Both the position numbers and the translations under genes were made by a program. Shown here one piece after another: positions 52,988 to 62,100 of a DNA stretch of 64,000 bases (positions within the stretch are counted from its first letter, which is position 1; each line of letters opens with the position of its first letter). Below the pieces are notes generated by a model. It was given only the letters and a program-made list of their open reading frames with translations, was not told the origin of the DNA and did no database searches. This DNA is from Streptoalloteichus hindustanus (GTDB lineage Bacteria; Actinomycetota; Actinomycetes; Mycobacteriales; Pseudonocardiaceae). The DNA lies in NCBI RefSeq assembly GCF_900129375.1, contig NZ_FQVN01000005.1, forward strand, positions 434,001 through 498,000. Reading direction: 5' to 3'.

Positions 52988-53479
52988 GTGGAGGAGGAGC
53001 GGCTTCCGGGTTCGCGTCACTTCGACGAGTTGTCGGACCTCGGGTGGTCGAGCTACGAAGGGGACGGAGATCTTGCGCGTGCGCTCTCGGTTCTGGATCG
53101 TGCGGCGACAGCGGCCGCCGCGCTCCGGATGAGACGGCGCGAACTCGTGGTGGCCCTCCCGCCTGAGCCCGTGGCCGAGCTTCCGCTCCGGGAGGTGCTT
53201 CGCGGTGGATGGGACTACCTGTGCGACAGGCTGCGGGCCGACGAGCCGCCCTCGCTCCACGTGGCGCGGCCCGGTTCCGCCGATGTGGCGATGACCGCTG
53301 AGGAACACCGGTTTCCCCTGCGCGTCGCCTGCGGTGCTGGGGCTGGCTCGACCCGCGCGTTCGTCAAGTACTACCGCGACGACTCCGAGGTCGTGCGCGA
53401 CGAGGAGTACTGGGGCGGCATCTATCTCGTCCGCCAAGTTGATCAGCAACTGCGGCCGGGAGAAGCCGCTGGGGCATGA
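52988..53479 (+). CDS. Hypothetical protein, start uncertain
   Basis: About 163 aa from GTG 52988. The frame is open further back, and TETLEEWLTRAVEEERLPGS just upstream looks like an amphipathic helix that belongs to the protein, so the true start may be an unusual codon near 52950-52961, where AAGGAGGG forms a ribosome site. The protein has a helical front and an aromatic tail (AFVKYYRDDSEVVRDEEYWGGIYLVRQVDQQ). No family recognised. The possible lack of a normal start could also mean decay. Confidence 0.5.
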   Translation: MEEERLPGSRHFDELSDLGWSSYEGDGDLARALSVLDRAATAAAALRMRRRELVVALPPEPVAELPLREVLRGGWDYLCDRLRADEPPSLHVARPGSADVAMTAEEHRFPLRVACGAGAGSTRAFVKYYRDDSEVVRDEEYWGGIYLVRQVDQQLRPGEAAGA

Positions 53480-53564
53480 CGCGGACGACGGAGATCATGG
53501 TCGGGTCCTCAACCGCGACAAACAACGTGCGCTCGTGTCGCTTGCCCTGACAGGCTCTCGGGTC

Positions 53565-54089
53565 ATGACCGTGTACGAACTGTTGCTCATCGGCGGGCGT
53601 TCGGGTGCTGGGAAGACCTCCGTGGCCTGGGAGGTCTCCGAACTGTTGCAGGCGAAGGAAATCGCGCACTGCCTGGTCGAGGGGGACTTCCTGGACCAGA
53701 TCCACCCCGCGCCCGCCGACGACCAGCTCCGCACCGCGATCACCGAACGCAACCTCGCGGCCATCTGGGCGAACTACGCCGCCCTGGGCCAGCACCGCCT
53801 GATCTACACGAACACGGTCAGCGTCCTGGAGGAGCCGATGATCCGCCGGGCCATGGGCGCCGGCCTGGTCAGGACCACCCGTGTCCTGCTCACGGCGCGG
53901 GCGGACACGGTCCGGGAGCGCCTGGCTCGTCGGGAGATCGGCTCCCAGCTCGCCGCGCACGTCGAGCGGAGCCGGACCATGGCCCGGAAACTGGATGAGG
54001 AGGCCCCGGAGGGCACCGTCCGCATCCCCACCGACGGCCGTTCCGTCCAGGAGATCGCCCATGACGTCGTGCTCGCAGCCGCCTGGTAG
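53565..54089 (+). CDS. P-loop kinase-like ATPase
   Basis: 174 aa. LLLIGGRSGAGKTSVAWEVSELL is a Walker A near the N-terminus; HCLVEGDFLDQIHP follows as in small kinases; RVLLTARADTVRERLARREIGS is the LID-like Arg-rich segment. The length and order match the adenylylsulfate/gluconate/chloramphenicol-phosphotransferase-like kinases of actinomycetes. Substrate unknown. ATG 53565 begins MTVYELLLIGG; an upstream extension of the frame lacks support. Confidence 0.75.
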   Translation: MTVYELLLIGGRSGAGKTSVAWEVSELLQAKEIAHCLVEGDFLDQIHPAPADDQLRTAITERNLAAIWANYAALGQHRLIYTNTVSVLEEPMIRRAMGAGLVRTTRVLLTARADTVRERLARREIGSQLAAHVERSRTMARKLDEEAPEGTVRIPTDGRSVQEIAHDVVLAAAW

Positions 54090-54119
54090 AGACCGGGCTG
54101 TGGTTGTGCTCCTGGCGGT

Positions 54120-55292
54120 TCACCACTCCCGAACGGACTCGACGCCTGACTCCAGACTCGTTCGCGCCCACCCGAGGTCCGTTCCGCGCGCTGTCTCGAC
54201 CTCCCGCACGACGAGGTGGAGGGCGTCGAACAGCTCCTCGCGCTCCACGGTCTCGATGAACGGTGTCGCGGCGTCGAGCCGGTTGAACGCCTCGCCGTAC
54301 TCCTTCCCGATCTGGAACAGTCGCGTCGTCATGTCCTCAGTGGACGGACCGTCGAGCGCGCCGCGGATCGCGCGCCGCGCTGACTTGTAGTGCGCGATCG
54401 CCTTCCGGTACTGGGCGCCGCTGATGTTGTCCCGGCCGTCCCAGTCGCGCAGGGGGTTGTCCCGGTTCTCCGCGATCCACTCGGGCGAGCGGGCGCCGCT
54501 GATGACGAGATATGTCCCGCGTGGAATCTCCGCGCGCCAGGTCGAACGCGTCGCCTTCGCGTACTCGGCGGGAATGTTGTACAGGTCCAGCGCCTCCAGG
54601 GACGGAACGCGCTCCGGCAGCAGGCGGTCGGCGCCACCCATGCCGAACAGGCCGTTGAGGGAGACTCTCTTCAGCGACGCCAGCTTGTTCAGGCTCGCCG
54701 GCGCGGAGAGCAGACCCATGTCGCCCCACAGGGAAAGCTGCGTCAGTCCGGGAAAGTGCTGGACGAGACGATCGCAGTCCAGTGACTTGACGCCCGTGAC
54801 GACGAGGCGCCGCACGTCCACCCGAGGGTCGGCCTGTTCGTCGAAGTCCCGGTTGAGTTCGGCGCCGGTGCGCCGCAGCTCACGCGGATCTGACCACGGC
54901 TCACGGCTGCCGCTGTCCCAGTGCCGCTGGAGGGCGAGCTGGAGACCGAGATTCCACCCGGACGAATAGCTGTAAGAACGCTCGCTGTGCATCAGCGGCA
55001 GGGCGCCGAGGACCTTGTAGCTGCGCGGCAGGACCCACTCGTGGTTGCAGTGGGACAACTCCCCGCCCCAGTTGTGGTGGGTGGGCCTGAACGGACGGGG
55101 CTCGCCCAGGTCCGCCACCGACGTGGGTTCCGGACCCGACCAGTCCAGCTCCAGCACCCCCGCCGTCTTCTTGTCGACGTCGATGTCGGTGATCTGCGCT
55201 GCCGTCCACTCGCCGAGGGCGTCGCTGAAGGCGGCCACGACGTCGCCAGGTGCGAACGGTCTCGGCGGTGCGGAGGCGGTGGTGCGAGCCAT
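54120..55292 (-). CDS. Leucine-rich-repeat-like hypothetical protein
   Basis: 390 aa. The N-terminus (PFAPGDVVAAFSDALGEWTAAQITDID) resembles a small Tudor/SH3-like barrel. The middle, VDVRRLVVTGVKSLDCDRLV, LTQLSLWGDM, LASLKRVSLNGLFGMGG and SLEALDLYNI, shows about four leucine-rich repeats. The C-terminal helical region ends ESVREW. ATG 55292 lies 7 nt after a TACTAT box, so it is leaderless. Function unknown; such proteins often bind other proteins. It is next to the helical-repeat gene, in divergent orientation. Confidence 0.65.
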   Translation of the reverse strand: MARTTASAPPRPFAPGDVVAAFSDALGEWTAAQITDIDVDKKTAGVLELDWSGPEPTSVADLGEPRPFRPTHHNWGGELSHCNHEWVLPRSYKVLGALPLMHSERSYSYSSGWNLGLQLALQRHWDSGSREPWSDPRELRRTGAELNRDFDEQADPRVDVRRLVVTGVKSLDCDRLVQHFPGLTQLSLWGDMGLLSAPASLNKLASLKRVSLNGLFGMGGADRLLPERVPSLEALDLYNIPAEYAKATRSTWRAEIPRGTYLVISGARSPEWIAENRDNPLRDWDGRDNISGAQYRKAIAHYKSARRAIRGALDGPSTEDMTTRLFQIGKEYGEAFNRLDAATPFIETVEREELFDALHLVVREVETARGTDLGWARTSLESGVESVREW

Positions 55293-55428
55293 GTGGCGGA
55301 TAGTAGGTCCCCGGCCTGACAGAAAGTCCTGGTCCGCCGCGCCGTGATCCGGACCTCCCCGCCCCGGAAACCTCGCCGGACCGCGAATGCGCTCCCCACC
55401 ACTGTTGACGTCGGTTAGGTTTCCGCGA

Positions 55429-57657
55429 GTGAGAAGCCCGAACGGGTCCGAGGTGGACGAGCTCTGGTTGTCGTTACGCGAGGCGCACGTCCGCGAGCAC
55501 AGTCCGGAGAGAACCGCGATGCTCGCCGAGGCCGTCCGGGAGGCCGACCGGCTGGACGTTCCACGAGCCACGTTCCTGTCCCGGCGGCTGCTCGCCGAAG
55601 CCCGCCGGCTGGACGGGCAGTGGGACCAGGTGCGCCAACTGCTCGCCGAATGTCTTGACGAGTACGACCAGCGCACCTGGCGCTTCGAGCGCGCGGACGA
55701 GATCGACCTGCTCAACTGGTACGTCTGGCTCATCGAGTGCATGGTCGACTTCCCCGACATCACCCTCGACGACATCCGCGACGCGCTGCACGACGTGGAG
55801 CGGCGGTTCAGCAGCGCCGCCCTGCCGTGGCACCAGATCTTCTCGGCGCGGCGCGGAGTGGCCGCGCACCTCGGGGACTGGGCGGCGGCCGACGAGGCGC
55901 ACCTGCGGTGGACCGCCACGGCGCCGGCCGACGAGGACGACCGCTGGCTCGACCTCACCACCATCGATTACCTGCTGAAGAAGGGAGAAACGGCGCACGC
56001 GCTCCAGGTCGCCGCCCCGATGCTCGACGATCCGCGCGTGTCCTCGAAACCGGTCGTGCTCGCCAGGGTGCTGACGCTGCTGCCCCTGGCGCGCGCGGGG
56101 GAGTGGCGGCAGGCGAGCCTGGCCTACCGCCGCCTCCGACGCGGCATGTCCGGGCAGTTCCACTCCCTGGAGCACTTCGGTCAGCTCATCGAGTTCTGCG
56201 CGCTGACCGGCAACCTGGGCGCGGGGGTGGACTGGCTCGACGCGTTGCGGGGGTTCGAGCGGAGGCAGCGGCCGTTCGCCACGATGGAGCTGGCCACCTC
56301 GGCCGCGGTGCTGGCCGACGCGCTGGTCCGCGCCGGACGCGGCGACACCGTCCTGGACCTCGGCCCGGACGACCCGTGCTCGGTGCCGTACCGCGACCTC
56401 GCCCGCCGGATGCGCTCCCTCGCGCTCGACCTCGCCGACCAGTTCGACCAGCGCAACGGAAATTCCGTGCAGGGCAACCGAATCCGCGCTCGCCTCGCCG
56501 CCGAGCCGATGACTGGCTTCCTGCCGCTCGGTCCGACCAGCCGGCCACCCCTGCGCCTGTTGCCACCGCCGGGACTGTCCGCCGAGAACCTCCTCGACCG
56601 GGCGGTGTGGCACGACCTCCGGTGCGAGGCGGACGAGGCGCGCGCCTGTCTGACCGTGGTCTCCGACGACCTGCCCCCGCACCTCGACGCGCGACTGGTC
56701 GAACTCCGCGCGAAGTTCTTCCAGAGCGAGAACACCGAACCAGCACTGCGGCACGCCATCCGCGTCCACCGCGACCACGGGGACGAGTCGCGCGCCCTGC
56801 TCGCCGAGTGCTGGCTCGGCCTGTGGGTGTCCCACACCGGGCGGGCCGAGGAGGCCATCACGACCGTCACCGAGGCAGTCGAGCGACTCCGCCGTCTCGG
56901 AGACGACAGCGCCTGCGCGTGGGGCGAGTACTGGCTGGCGTACCTCCTGACCAGCCAGGGCGCGCACACCAACGCCCTCGACGCGCTGTCGCGCGGCAGA
57001 CGACACGCGGAGTCAGCGTCGGATCACCTGGCACTGGGCACGTTGTTGGTCCTCGACACCGCGCTGCGGCCCTCGTACGCGACCGCGACCGCCGCACTGG
57101 ACGCCCTCATCGCCGCCGAGGCACCGGAGAAGGCGCTGGAGGCACTCGAACACGTGACCCAACACGGCGCGTACCTGGAGGTCGTCGACAAGATCCTGGC
57201 CAACCCCCCACACGACGCGGCTCGCCTGGTCGGCCGACTGCGATACCTGCGCGCGTGCGCGCTCATCGAGGCCGGACGCCCGGCCGACGCCGTCGACGAC
57301 CTGAACGAGGCGATCGGCCAGGCGGCGCTGCGCGACAACGACACGGCCGAGCAGTGGTACCAGCTTGCCTGCGCCAACCTCGCCGCGGACCGACACGAGG
57401 ACGCCGTGGACGCGAGCCAACGCGCCGCCGAGGTCTTCGCCCACCTCGCCGCCACCCACGACGAGGCCTGGACCGAACACGCCGACCAGGCCAGGTACCT
57501 CCTGGCCGAGAGCTACCGCCTCCTCGGCGACCACCGCGCCGCCCTGCGCGAGTACCGCGGACTCGCCAACGGCAACGGCGCACTCGCGGCCACGGCATTC
57601 GTCACCGGCACAGCACTGCTGGAGGAACTGGGCATCCCCGACTGGCCAAACCACTAA
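55429..57657 (+). CDS. TPR/helical-repeat protein, 742 aa
   Basis: The whole length is helical repeats without a catalytic or DNA-binding motif. TPR-like units are recognisable, for example ALLAECWLGLWVSHTGRAEEAITTVTEAVERL, ARLVGRLRYLRACALIEAGRPADAVDDLNEAI and YLLAESYRLLGDHRAALREYRGL. It resembles the TPR portion of AfsR/SARP or MalT-type proteins with the front parts missing. GTG 55429 is preferred: TAGGTT lies 7 nt upstream, making it leaderless, whereas the ATG at 55387 has no signals. Function unknown; perhaps a scaffold. Confidence 0.65.
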   Translation: MRSPNGSEVDELWLSLREAHVREHSPERTAMLAEAVREADRLDVPRATFLSRRLLAEARRLDGQWDQVRQLLAECLDEYDQRTWRFERADEIDLLNWYVWLIECMVDFPDITLDDIRDALHDVERRFSSAALPWHQIFSARRGVAAHLGDWAAADEAHLRWTATAPADEDDRWLDLTTIDYLLKKGETAHALQVAAPMLDDPRVSSKPVVLARVLTLLPLARAGEWRQASLAYRRLRRGMSGQFHSLEHFGQLIEFCALTGNLGAGVDWLDALRGFERRQRPFATMELATSAAVLADALVRAGRGDTVLDLGPDDPCSVPYRDLARRMRSLALDLADQFDQRNGNSVQGNRIRARLAAEPMTGFLPLGPTSRPPLRLLPPPGLSAENLLDRAVWHDLRCEADEARACLTVVSDDLPPHLDARLVELRAKFFQSENTEPALRHAIRVHRDHGDESRALLAECWLGLWVSHTGRAEEAITTVTEAVERLRRLGDDSACAWGEYWLAYLLTSQGAHTNALDALSRGRRHAESASDHLALGTLLVLDTALRPSYATATAALDALIAAEAPEKALEALEHVTQHGAYLEVVDKILANPPHDAARLVGRLRYLRACALIEAGRPADAVDDLNEAIGQAALRDNDTAEQWYQLACANLAADRHEDAVDASQRAAEVFAHLAATHDEAWTEHADQARYLLAESYRLLGDHRAALREYRGLANGNGALAATAFVTGTALLEELGIPDWPNH

Positions 57658-57736
57658 GCCCAACCCGAACCAGCCGGTGTGCGCCAATGGGAGCCGGGTT
57701 CGGAGCATTGGTCGCGGAGATGCTTGGGGCAGCGTC

Positions 57737-57784
57737 CCCGGGGGTGCCGACCGTCGTGTCGGTGAGGCGCTCGCCACCCCCGGG
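57737..57784. terminator. Hairpin between convergent genes
   Basis: CCCGGGGGTG at 57737-57746 pairs with CACCCCCGGG at 57775-57784. It lies between the TPR gene stop (57657) and the end of the cyclase/NTPase operon (57810) and may end both. Confidence 0.5.
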
Positions 57785-57809
57785 ATCAGCCGGCTGAACC
57801 GCGGGTTCC

Positions 57810-58976
57810 TCACGTCATCGGCGGAGGTTGGGAGGGAGCGCCGTTCTCCGGAAGCGGTGCCGCCCCGTTCTCGCTGCTGTGCGGTGCCGCTCCGTCCTCC
57901 GGGGCAGGGCTGTCGGCTGCCTCGGGGGCTTGAGCCGCTGGGGTGTACTTGGCCAGGAACTGGGCGAGCTGTGCCTCGAACAGAGGCCGTTGTGGATCGT
58001 CCGGATCGGGGAGGTACTTGTCCAGAAGCGCCTGTTCGGGCTCGGGCTGCGGTGCGGCTGGCTCACACACGTGGCCATTCACCACCTTCGGGTCACTATT
58101 GAGGGATGACGGCGTGGGCAATGACACGGTGACGTCGGGTTGGTACTCCCCGTTTCCGTTCAGAACCTCCCACCCCTGTCCAGCCGGGCTCGTCACGAGG
58201 TGACGGAACAACTCGGGAACTTCCCTGTCGTTGGCCGCCGCCGACAGCTGGGCGAAGGTGCCAATCAGCCGGACCGTCTCCTTGACCTTGCTCGTGTCCT
58301 GCGAGAGCCACCACACGAGCGCGCTCCCGGTGCTGGTCAGCACCTCGTTCCCCAGATAGGCGCGAATGTTGCGCTCCAGTGCCCGCTCGTGTTCCCACAC
58401 CTCCTTCTGCTTGCGGATGTCGGCGAGCTGCCGCAACCGCTTGGCGTCCTCCTCGGGAACTCGGAGGACGACGCTGTCCGCCCACGCCGACAACTGCCCA
58501 GCGGGGTCCTGGGCCATGGCGCCGAGCGCCGCGCTGAGCTTGTGTTGCGCGAGGACAGGATCGTTCGGGTGCTCCTGAGCCGTCATGGCACGGGCGCGGT
58601 GGAGGATGAGGTCCGCCGCGACGGCACCGAGGTTCGCGTGGTGCTGTGCGTTTCCCATGGGACGCCAGAACACGCGGGCGGAGAAGAGGAACTGGTAGTC
58701 GGCGACCGCGCTGGGCAGGGGAGTCTCGGGGAGCGTCGCGGAGTTGTCAATGGTCGGAGTGCGAGGGTGCTCCCGCTGTTCGTAGAGGGACCGGAAGTGC
58801 TCCTGTTGCTGTCGGTTCCGGAACCTGCGGGCGAGGAGGAGCGCTGCCACGAGGAGGACCAGGGCCAACAGCAGCCACAGCCATGTCGGCCAACCCAGGG
58901 TGAGGCCCAGGACCAGCGACGCCAGGACGGCGATCAGCGGAAGGGCCACGGAGAGAACCGGGTCATCGCGGTTCAT
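57810..58976 (-). CDS. Two-TM protein, candidate membrane effector of the cyclase/NTPase operon
   Basis: 388 aa. Two closely spaced N-terminal membrane helices (LPLIAVLASLVLGLTLGW and WLWLLLALVLLVAALLLA, residues about 11-50) anchor a large soluble region; WADSVVLRVPEEDAKRLRQLADIRKQKEVWEHERALERNIRAYLG is a likely coiled coil with Arg/Lys-Glu patterns reminiscent of SPFH-like helices. The C-terminus is Pro/Ala-rich and probably disordered. The start overlaps the NTPase stop by 4 nt (ATGA). No family is recognised. In conflict systems, last-gene two-TM proteins often are membrane-disrupting effectors; here that is inference. Confidence 0.75.
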   Translation of the reverse strand: MNRDDPVLSVALPLIAVLASLVLGLTLGWPTWLWLLLALVLLVAALLLARRFRNRQQQEHFRSLYEQREHPRTPTIDNSATLPETPLPSAVADYQFLFSARVFWRPMGNAQHHANLGAVAADLILHRARAMTAQEHPNDPVLAQHKLSAALGAMAQDPAGQLSAWADSVVLRVPEEDAKRLRQLADIRKQKEVWEHERALERNIRAYLGNEVLTSTGSALVWWLSQDTSKVKETVRLIGTFAQLSAAANDREVPELFRHLVTSPAGQGWEVLNGNGEYQPDVTVSLPTPSSLNSDPKVVNGHVCEPAAPQPEPEQALLDKYLPDPDDPQRPLFEAQLAQFLAKYTPAAQAPEAADSPAPEDGAAPHSSENGAAPLPENGAPSQPPPMT

Positions 58977-61039
58977 CGAACTGTCTCCTTGTCAGAGGGG
59001 TCCGCGAAGTCCGCGCGGAGGCCCATCACGTCATTGATCTTGTCGAGGACCTGCCGCTGGATCTGCTCCCGCCCCGCCCGCTCAGCGGGATCACGAGCGC
59101 CCGCCACCCACTGCGACGTCGCGTGGAAGAGCGTCCCGAGAAGCCGCGTGTCGCTACCCGTGGCGCGGACGACGAGGTCGAGCGGAACATCCGTCGAGTT
59201 GTTGAGCGATGTCTCCAACCAGTTGCCCAGCAGGGGAAACCACGCCTTCCTCTCGGGGGCGCGGAGCACGGCGTTCCACAGGAGTTCGAGCTGACCCCGG
59301 ACGTCCTGGTCAGCGATCAACGGCTGGCTTCGCCGGGAGCTGTCGAGGAGACGTGACGCCTGGGCTGTGCGACGGAGGAGCTCGATGTCGACCGCGGAAA
59401 GGGGCTTGTCTCTCGGATCTCCTGGATCGACCCAACGTGCGAGTCGGTCCAGGAGCCGGCGGAAGAACCGGTGGTCCTCGGCGAGCGAAGTGAGGGCGTT
59501 GGACGCCTCGGTGCTCACCTCGCGGTCGCGGTGTCTGGTCAGGTGATGAAGCCGGACCAGCGCGCGGTCCGGCAGCGTTGGAGCGAGGACGTCGGTGCAG
59601 AGCGCGATGACGATGCGTGCGAGGTTCGGGTTCAGGAACGCGTCCCTGGCCCAGTCGTAGAGAGACCGGCGGAAGAAGCCGCCGTGCACCTCGTCGGTGA
59701 GCCCCTGCACCAGTACGACGGTCGCTGCGGATGTCAGGCGCGGCTCCCGCTTCTCGGCCCACCTCTGCGCCAGGGAAACGGCGGCACCGGGCTGACGCCA
59801 GCGGAGACACTGTTCGGCCAGGCGGTAGGCGATCCGGTCGGTGTCCGGTGCCCGGAGGTTCGCCGTCTCGATCAGGCCAGAGGCCCAGGACAGGAAGGGA
59901 GCGCGCATCGGCGAGTAAGCGAGCCAGAAGTGACTGCGTATCGCCGTGTCCCACTCGAAATCGGAAAACCGGACGCGTTGTTCCTGGTCGACGTGTGCTC
60001 CGATGCCGGACAGTCGCTCGACCAGATCCGGTCGGTCGAGCGCATGTGTGCCGTCATCGGGGAAGTCGATGGCACGGAGCAACCTGTTCTCCGCCTCCGG
60101 AACGACGTCAGCCGGTCCGTCGTGCAGGAACGCGGTGACGAACATCAACGCTCGCTCCTGGCCGGACTTCCCACGGACCTTGTTCGCCACTTCCTCGCCA
60201 CGATCGGTGAGTGCGGACAGCGCCTTGCGCAGCCACACTTCGAACGGATCCCGCTCGTTGGCCGTGTAAGACATGCGCATGCGGTGGGCGAGACGAGCGA
60301 GTTCGTCCATGCTGCTGGTGGCAAGATGCGGTCGTAGCTCCTGGTGGTTCAGTTGCTGTACGGAGATCGGCACCTTCTCCGCGGTGAGGTGCGTACGCAG
60401 CACCTCGGCTCCGTCCGGACGCGAGATGTCAGTGGAGAGTGAGCGGAACTCCGCTCGCACAACACTGTCGTGCGGTGTCGGCAGAGCCACCGCCAAGTGG
60501 GCTTCCTTCTCGAAGAGCACTGCGCGGAAGCCACTCAGCTCAGCGTGCAGGGCTTCCGACGTGTCAGCGGGTGCGTGAGTCAGGTCCAGCAGGAGCCGCT
60601 CACGCGAGTCAACCTCGTTCGGATTGAGGAGAATGCCGGTCTCGTCGGGTTCCGGGGGCAGAATGCGGACCGCTCCCTCGTGGGAAAGCCCGGCGAGGAG
60701 CATGAGCGCCGCACTGCGCCGTCCGCTGCCCTGCCGACCACCGAGGAGAACGGTTCTCCGGTCACGTAACAGGTGCTGGGCGACCGCGAAGTTTCGCGGC
60801 TCGACGAAGCGCTTCGCGAGCCATGTGATCTCGTCCTCCGCCACGGCCTGTCGCAGGCGGGGGCGGAAGCCCTCGTTGGCTCCCAACGCTCCGACAATGG
60901 CCTTCTGGATGTCGATGTTGACCAGCGAGCCCGAACCGGTGTGCACGGGACTTCGGGGGTCGGTGATGACGTCCCTCGCGTTCCCACCGATGTCCGCGCC
61001 GCCGTAACGAGCGTTGTGGTCCTCGGTTTTGTCGTTCAT
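58973..61039 (-). CDS. Large P-loop (STAND-like) NTPase with N-terminal amyloid-like motif
   Basis: 688 aa. Residues 13-35 (GGADIGGNARDVITDPRSPV) repeat the motif at the end of the cyclase-like protein. A helical segment precedes a P-loop-like GGRQGSGRRS at 100-109, in which the usual Walker lysine is arginine; LLLDLTHAP may be Walker B. From about residue 330 to the end the protein is alpha-helical repeat (e.g. RLHHLTRHRDREVSTEASNALTSLAEDHRFFRRLLDRLA, HEAT-like). The layout matches NLR-like NTPases: N-terminal adaptor motif, NTPase, repeat sensor. Both ends overlap their neighbours by 4 nt. Precise NTPase class is uncertain. Confidence 0.8.
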   Translation of the reverse strand: MNDKTEDHNARYGGADIGGNARDVITDPRSPVHTGSGSLVNIDIQKAIVGALGANEGFRPRLRQAVAEDEITWLAKRFVEPRNFAVAQHLLRDRRTVLLGGRQGSGRRSAALMLLAGLSHEGAVRILPPEPDETGILLNPNEVDSRERLLLDLTHAPADTSEALHAELSGFRAVLFEKEAHLAVALPTPHDSVVRAEFRSLSTDISRPDGAEVLRTHLTAEKVPISVQQLNHQELRPHLATSSMDELARLAHRMRMSYTANERDPFEVWLRKALSALTDRGEEVANKVRGKSGQERALMFVTAFLHDGPADVVPEAENRLLRAIDFPDDGTHALDRPDLVERLSGIGAHVDQEQRVRFSDFEWDTAIRSHFWLAYSPMRAPFLSWASGLIETANLRAPDTDRIAYRLAEQCLRWRQPGAAVSLAQRWAEKREPRLTSAATVVLVQGLTDEVHGGFFRRSLYDWARDAFLNPNLARIVIALCTDVLAPTLPDRALVRLHHLTRHRDREVSTEASNALTSLAEDHRFFRRLLDRLARWVDPGDPRDKPLSAVDIELLRRTAQASRLLDSSRRSQPLIADQDVRGQLELLWNAVLRAPERKAWFPLLGNWLETSLNNSTDVPLDLVVRATGSDTRLLGTLFHATSQWVAGARDPAERAGREQIQRQVLDKINDVMGLRADFADPSDKETVR
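60960..60993. repeat. 34-nt direct repeat, copy in the NTPase gene
   Basis: Identical to 61181-61214 in the cyclase-like gene. It encodes part of the shared GGNARDVITD motif near the NTPase N-terminus. A further 10 of 12 bases match beyond the perfect block. Confidence 0.85.
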
Positions 61040-62007
61040 GGCTGCTTCGGGTTGGGGCGCTTCGTGTTCTCGAACCGCTGCTTGACGTTTCCCGAGTGGT
61101 TCCCGGTGGTGTAGGTGACACCGTCGCCGTAGAACTGGGGCGCGTGGTGTTGTGCGCCGGTGATGACCGGTCCCTGAGCATCGGTGATGACGTCCCTCGC
61201 GTTCCCACCGATGTTCACGCCGCCGTGGCGGTGGTACTCCCGCGCCTGGACGACGGATCCGTCCACGTCGCCGACGGTGTTCACGAGCGGACTCGTGTGC
61301 TGGTCCTGGTTCGCGTCGGTCACGGTGTCCTCTGTGGATTCGAGGGGGTGGAAGCCGCGCCGGAGCAGGTCACCGGACGGCCTCGGCACGCGCAGGTACG
61401 CAATGCCTTGGTAGCGCTTGACTTCGACCGGGGCCGGGACGTAGAGGTCGGGGTCGTCGGCCGCGTATCCGGACAGGACGGCGTCCTCGAAGGCGCGCGC
61501 CGACACGATCGCGGCGACGCACGTCGTGTCGCTGGACCTTGCGAGGAGGTCTCGGACGGGCTCGCAGTCCAGCAGCCGGTGCGTCTCGATCCGCGCGTTT
61601 CCGCTGCCGTCGCTGAGCAGGGCGCCGTTGGAGTCGGTTGCCGGCCCCACGTTGACGCTCACCCGCATTCGGATGGGAGCGTCCTGGCCGGACAGGGGCC
61701 GCACGGTGTTCCGGTAGTCCAGCTCATCCTGGAGCGCGCCCAGGAAAGGGTTGATGAGGAAGGGCAGCAGGGCCGCGCGGAAGCCGAGAACGTGCCCGTC
61801 GCCGGTGGTGCGCGGGAAGCGTGCCTCGTCCCACATCTCGGCCAGACCACACCGCCGGAAGGCCTGTTGGAGGATCCCGGGGATCGCGTCGGTCAACTCG
61901 GCGTGGCGACGTCCCGGCACACCGCTGAAGTCCTTGACGTCCACCACGAGCATCGCGCGGTAGGGCGGCAGCTCCGCGACGCTCGTCGGCGTCTGGTCGG
62001 CAGGCAT
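61036..62007 (-). CDS. Class III nucleotide-cyclase-like protein with C-terminal amyloid-like motifs
   Basis: 323 aa. MLVVDVKDFSGV (Asp23) and TTGDGHVLGF (Asp70) carry the two metal-binding aspartates of class III nucleotidyl cyclases; LVVDV.KDFS matches DI.GFT and GDG matches the turn. The core runs to about residue 210. The C-terminal 110 residues are Gly/Asn/Val-rich: NTVGDVDGSVVQAREYHRHG at 243-262 and GGVNIGGNARDVITD to VITG at 262-284. The second motif is repeated in the next protein. ATG 62007 follows AAGGAAAC. Base-specific residues cannot be read, so cAMP, cGMP, cCMP and cUMP are all possible. Confidence 0.8.
   Translation of the reverse strand: MPADQTPTSVAELPPYRAMLVVDVKDFSGVPGRRHAELTDAIPGILQQAFRRCGLAEMWDEARFPRTTGDGHVLGFRAALLPFLINPFLGALQDELDYRNTVRPLSGQDAPIRMRVSVNVGPATDSNGALLSDGSGNARIETHRLLDCEPVRDLLARSSDTTCVAAIVSARAFEDAVLSGYAADDPDLYVPAPVEVKRYQGIAYLRVPRPSGDLLRRGFHPLESTEDTVTDANQDQHTSPLVNTVGDVDGSVVQAREYHRHGGVNIGGNARDVITDAQGPVITGAQHHAPQFYGDGVTYTTGNHSGNVKQRFENTKRPNPKQP
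61181..61214. repeat. 34-nt direct repeat, copy in the cyclase-like gene
   Basis: Identical to 60960-60993. It encodes part of the shared motif at the cyclase-like C-terminus. DNA-level identity across two adjacent genes implies recent duplication or gene conversion of the motif. Confidence 0.85.
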
Positions 62008-62100
62008 GGGCTTGTTTCCTTCCTGGGATTGGGACTGGGCGCGACCGGAAGCCTGTCCGAGCACGCGGCGACAGAACGTCCGCGAGCGGACACCACGAGA

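Noticed and set aside
57810-62007. Assigning the operon to a known Pycsar system
   Set aside because: Pycsar needs a cyclase plus a cyclic-nucleotide-binding TM or TIR effector. Here the cNMP domain is on a DNA-binding protein, the TM protein shows no cNMP domain, and an NTPase is added.
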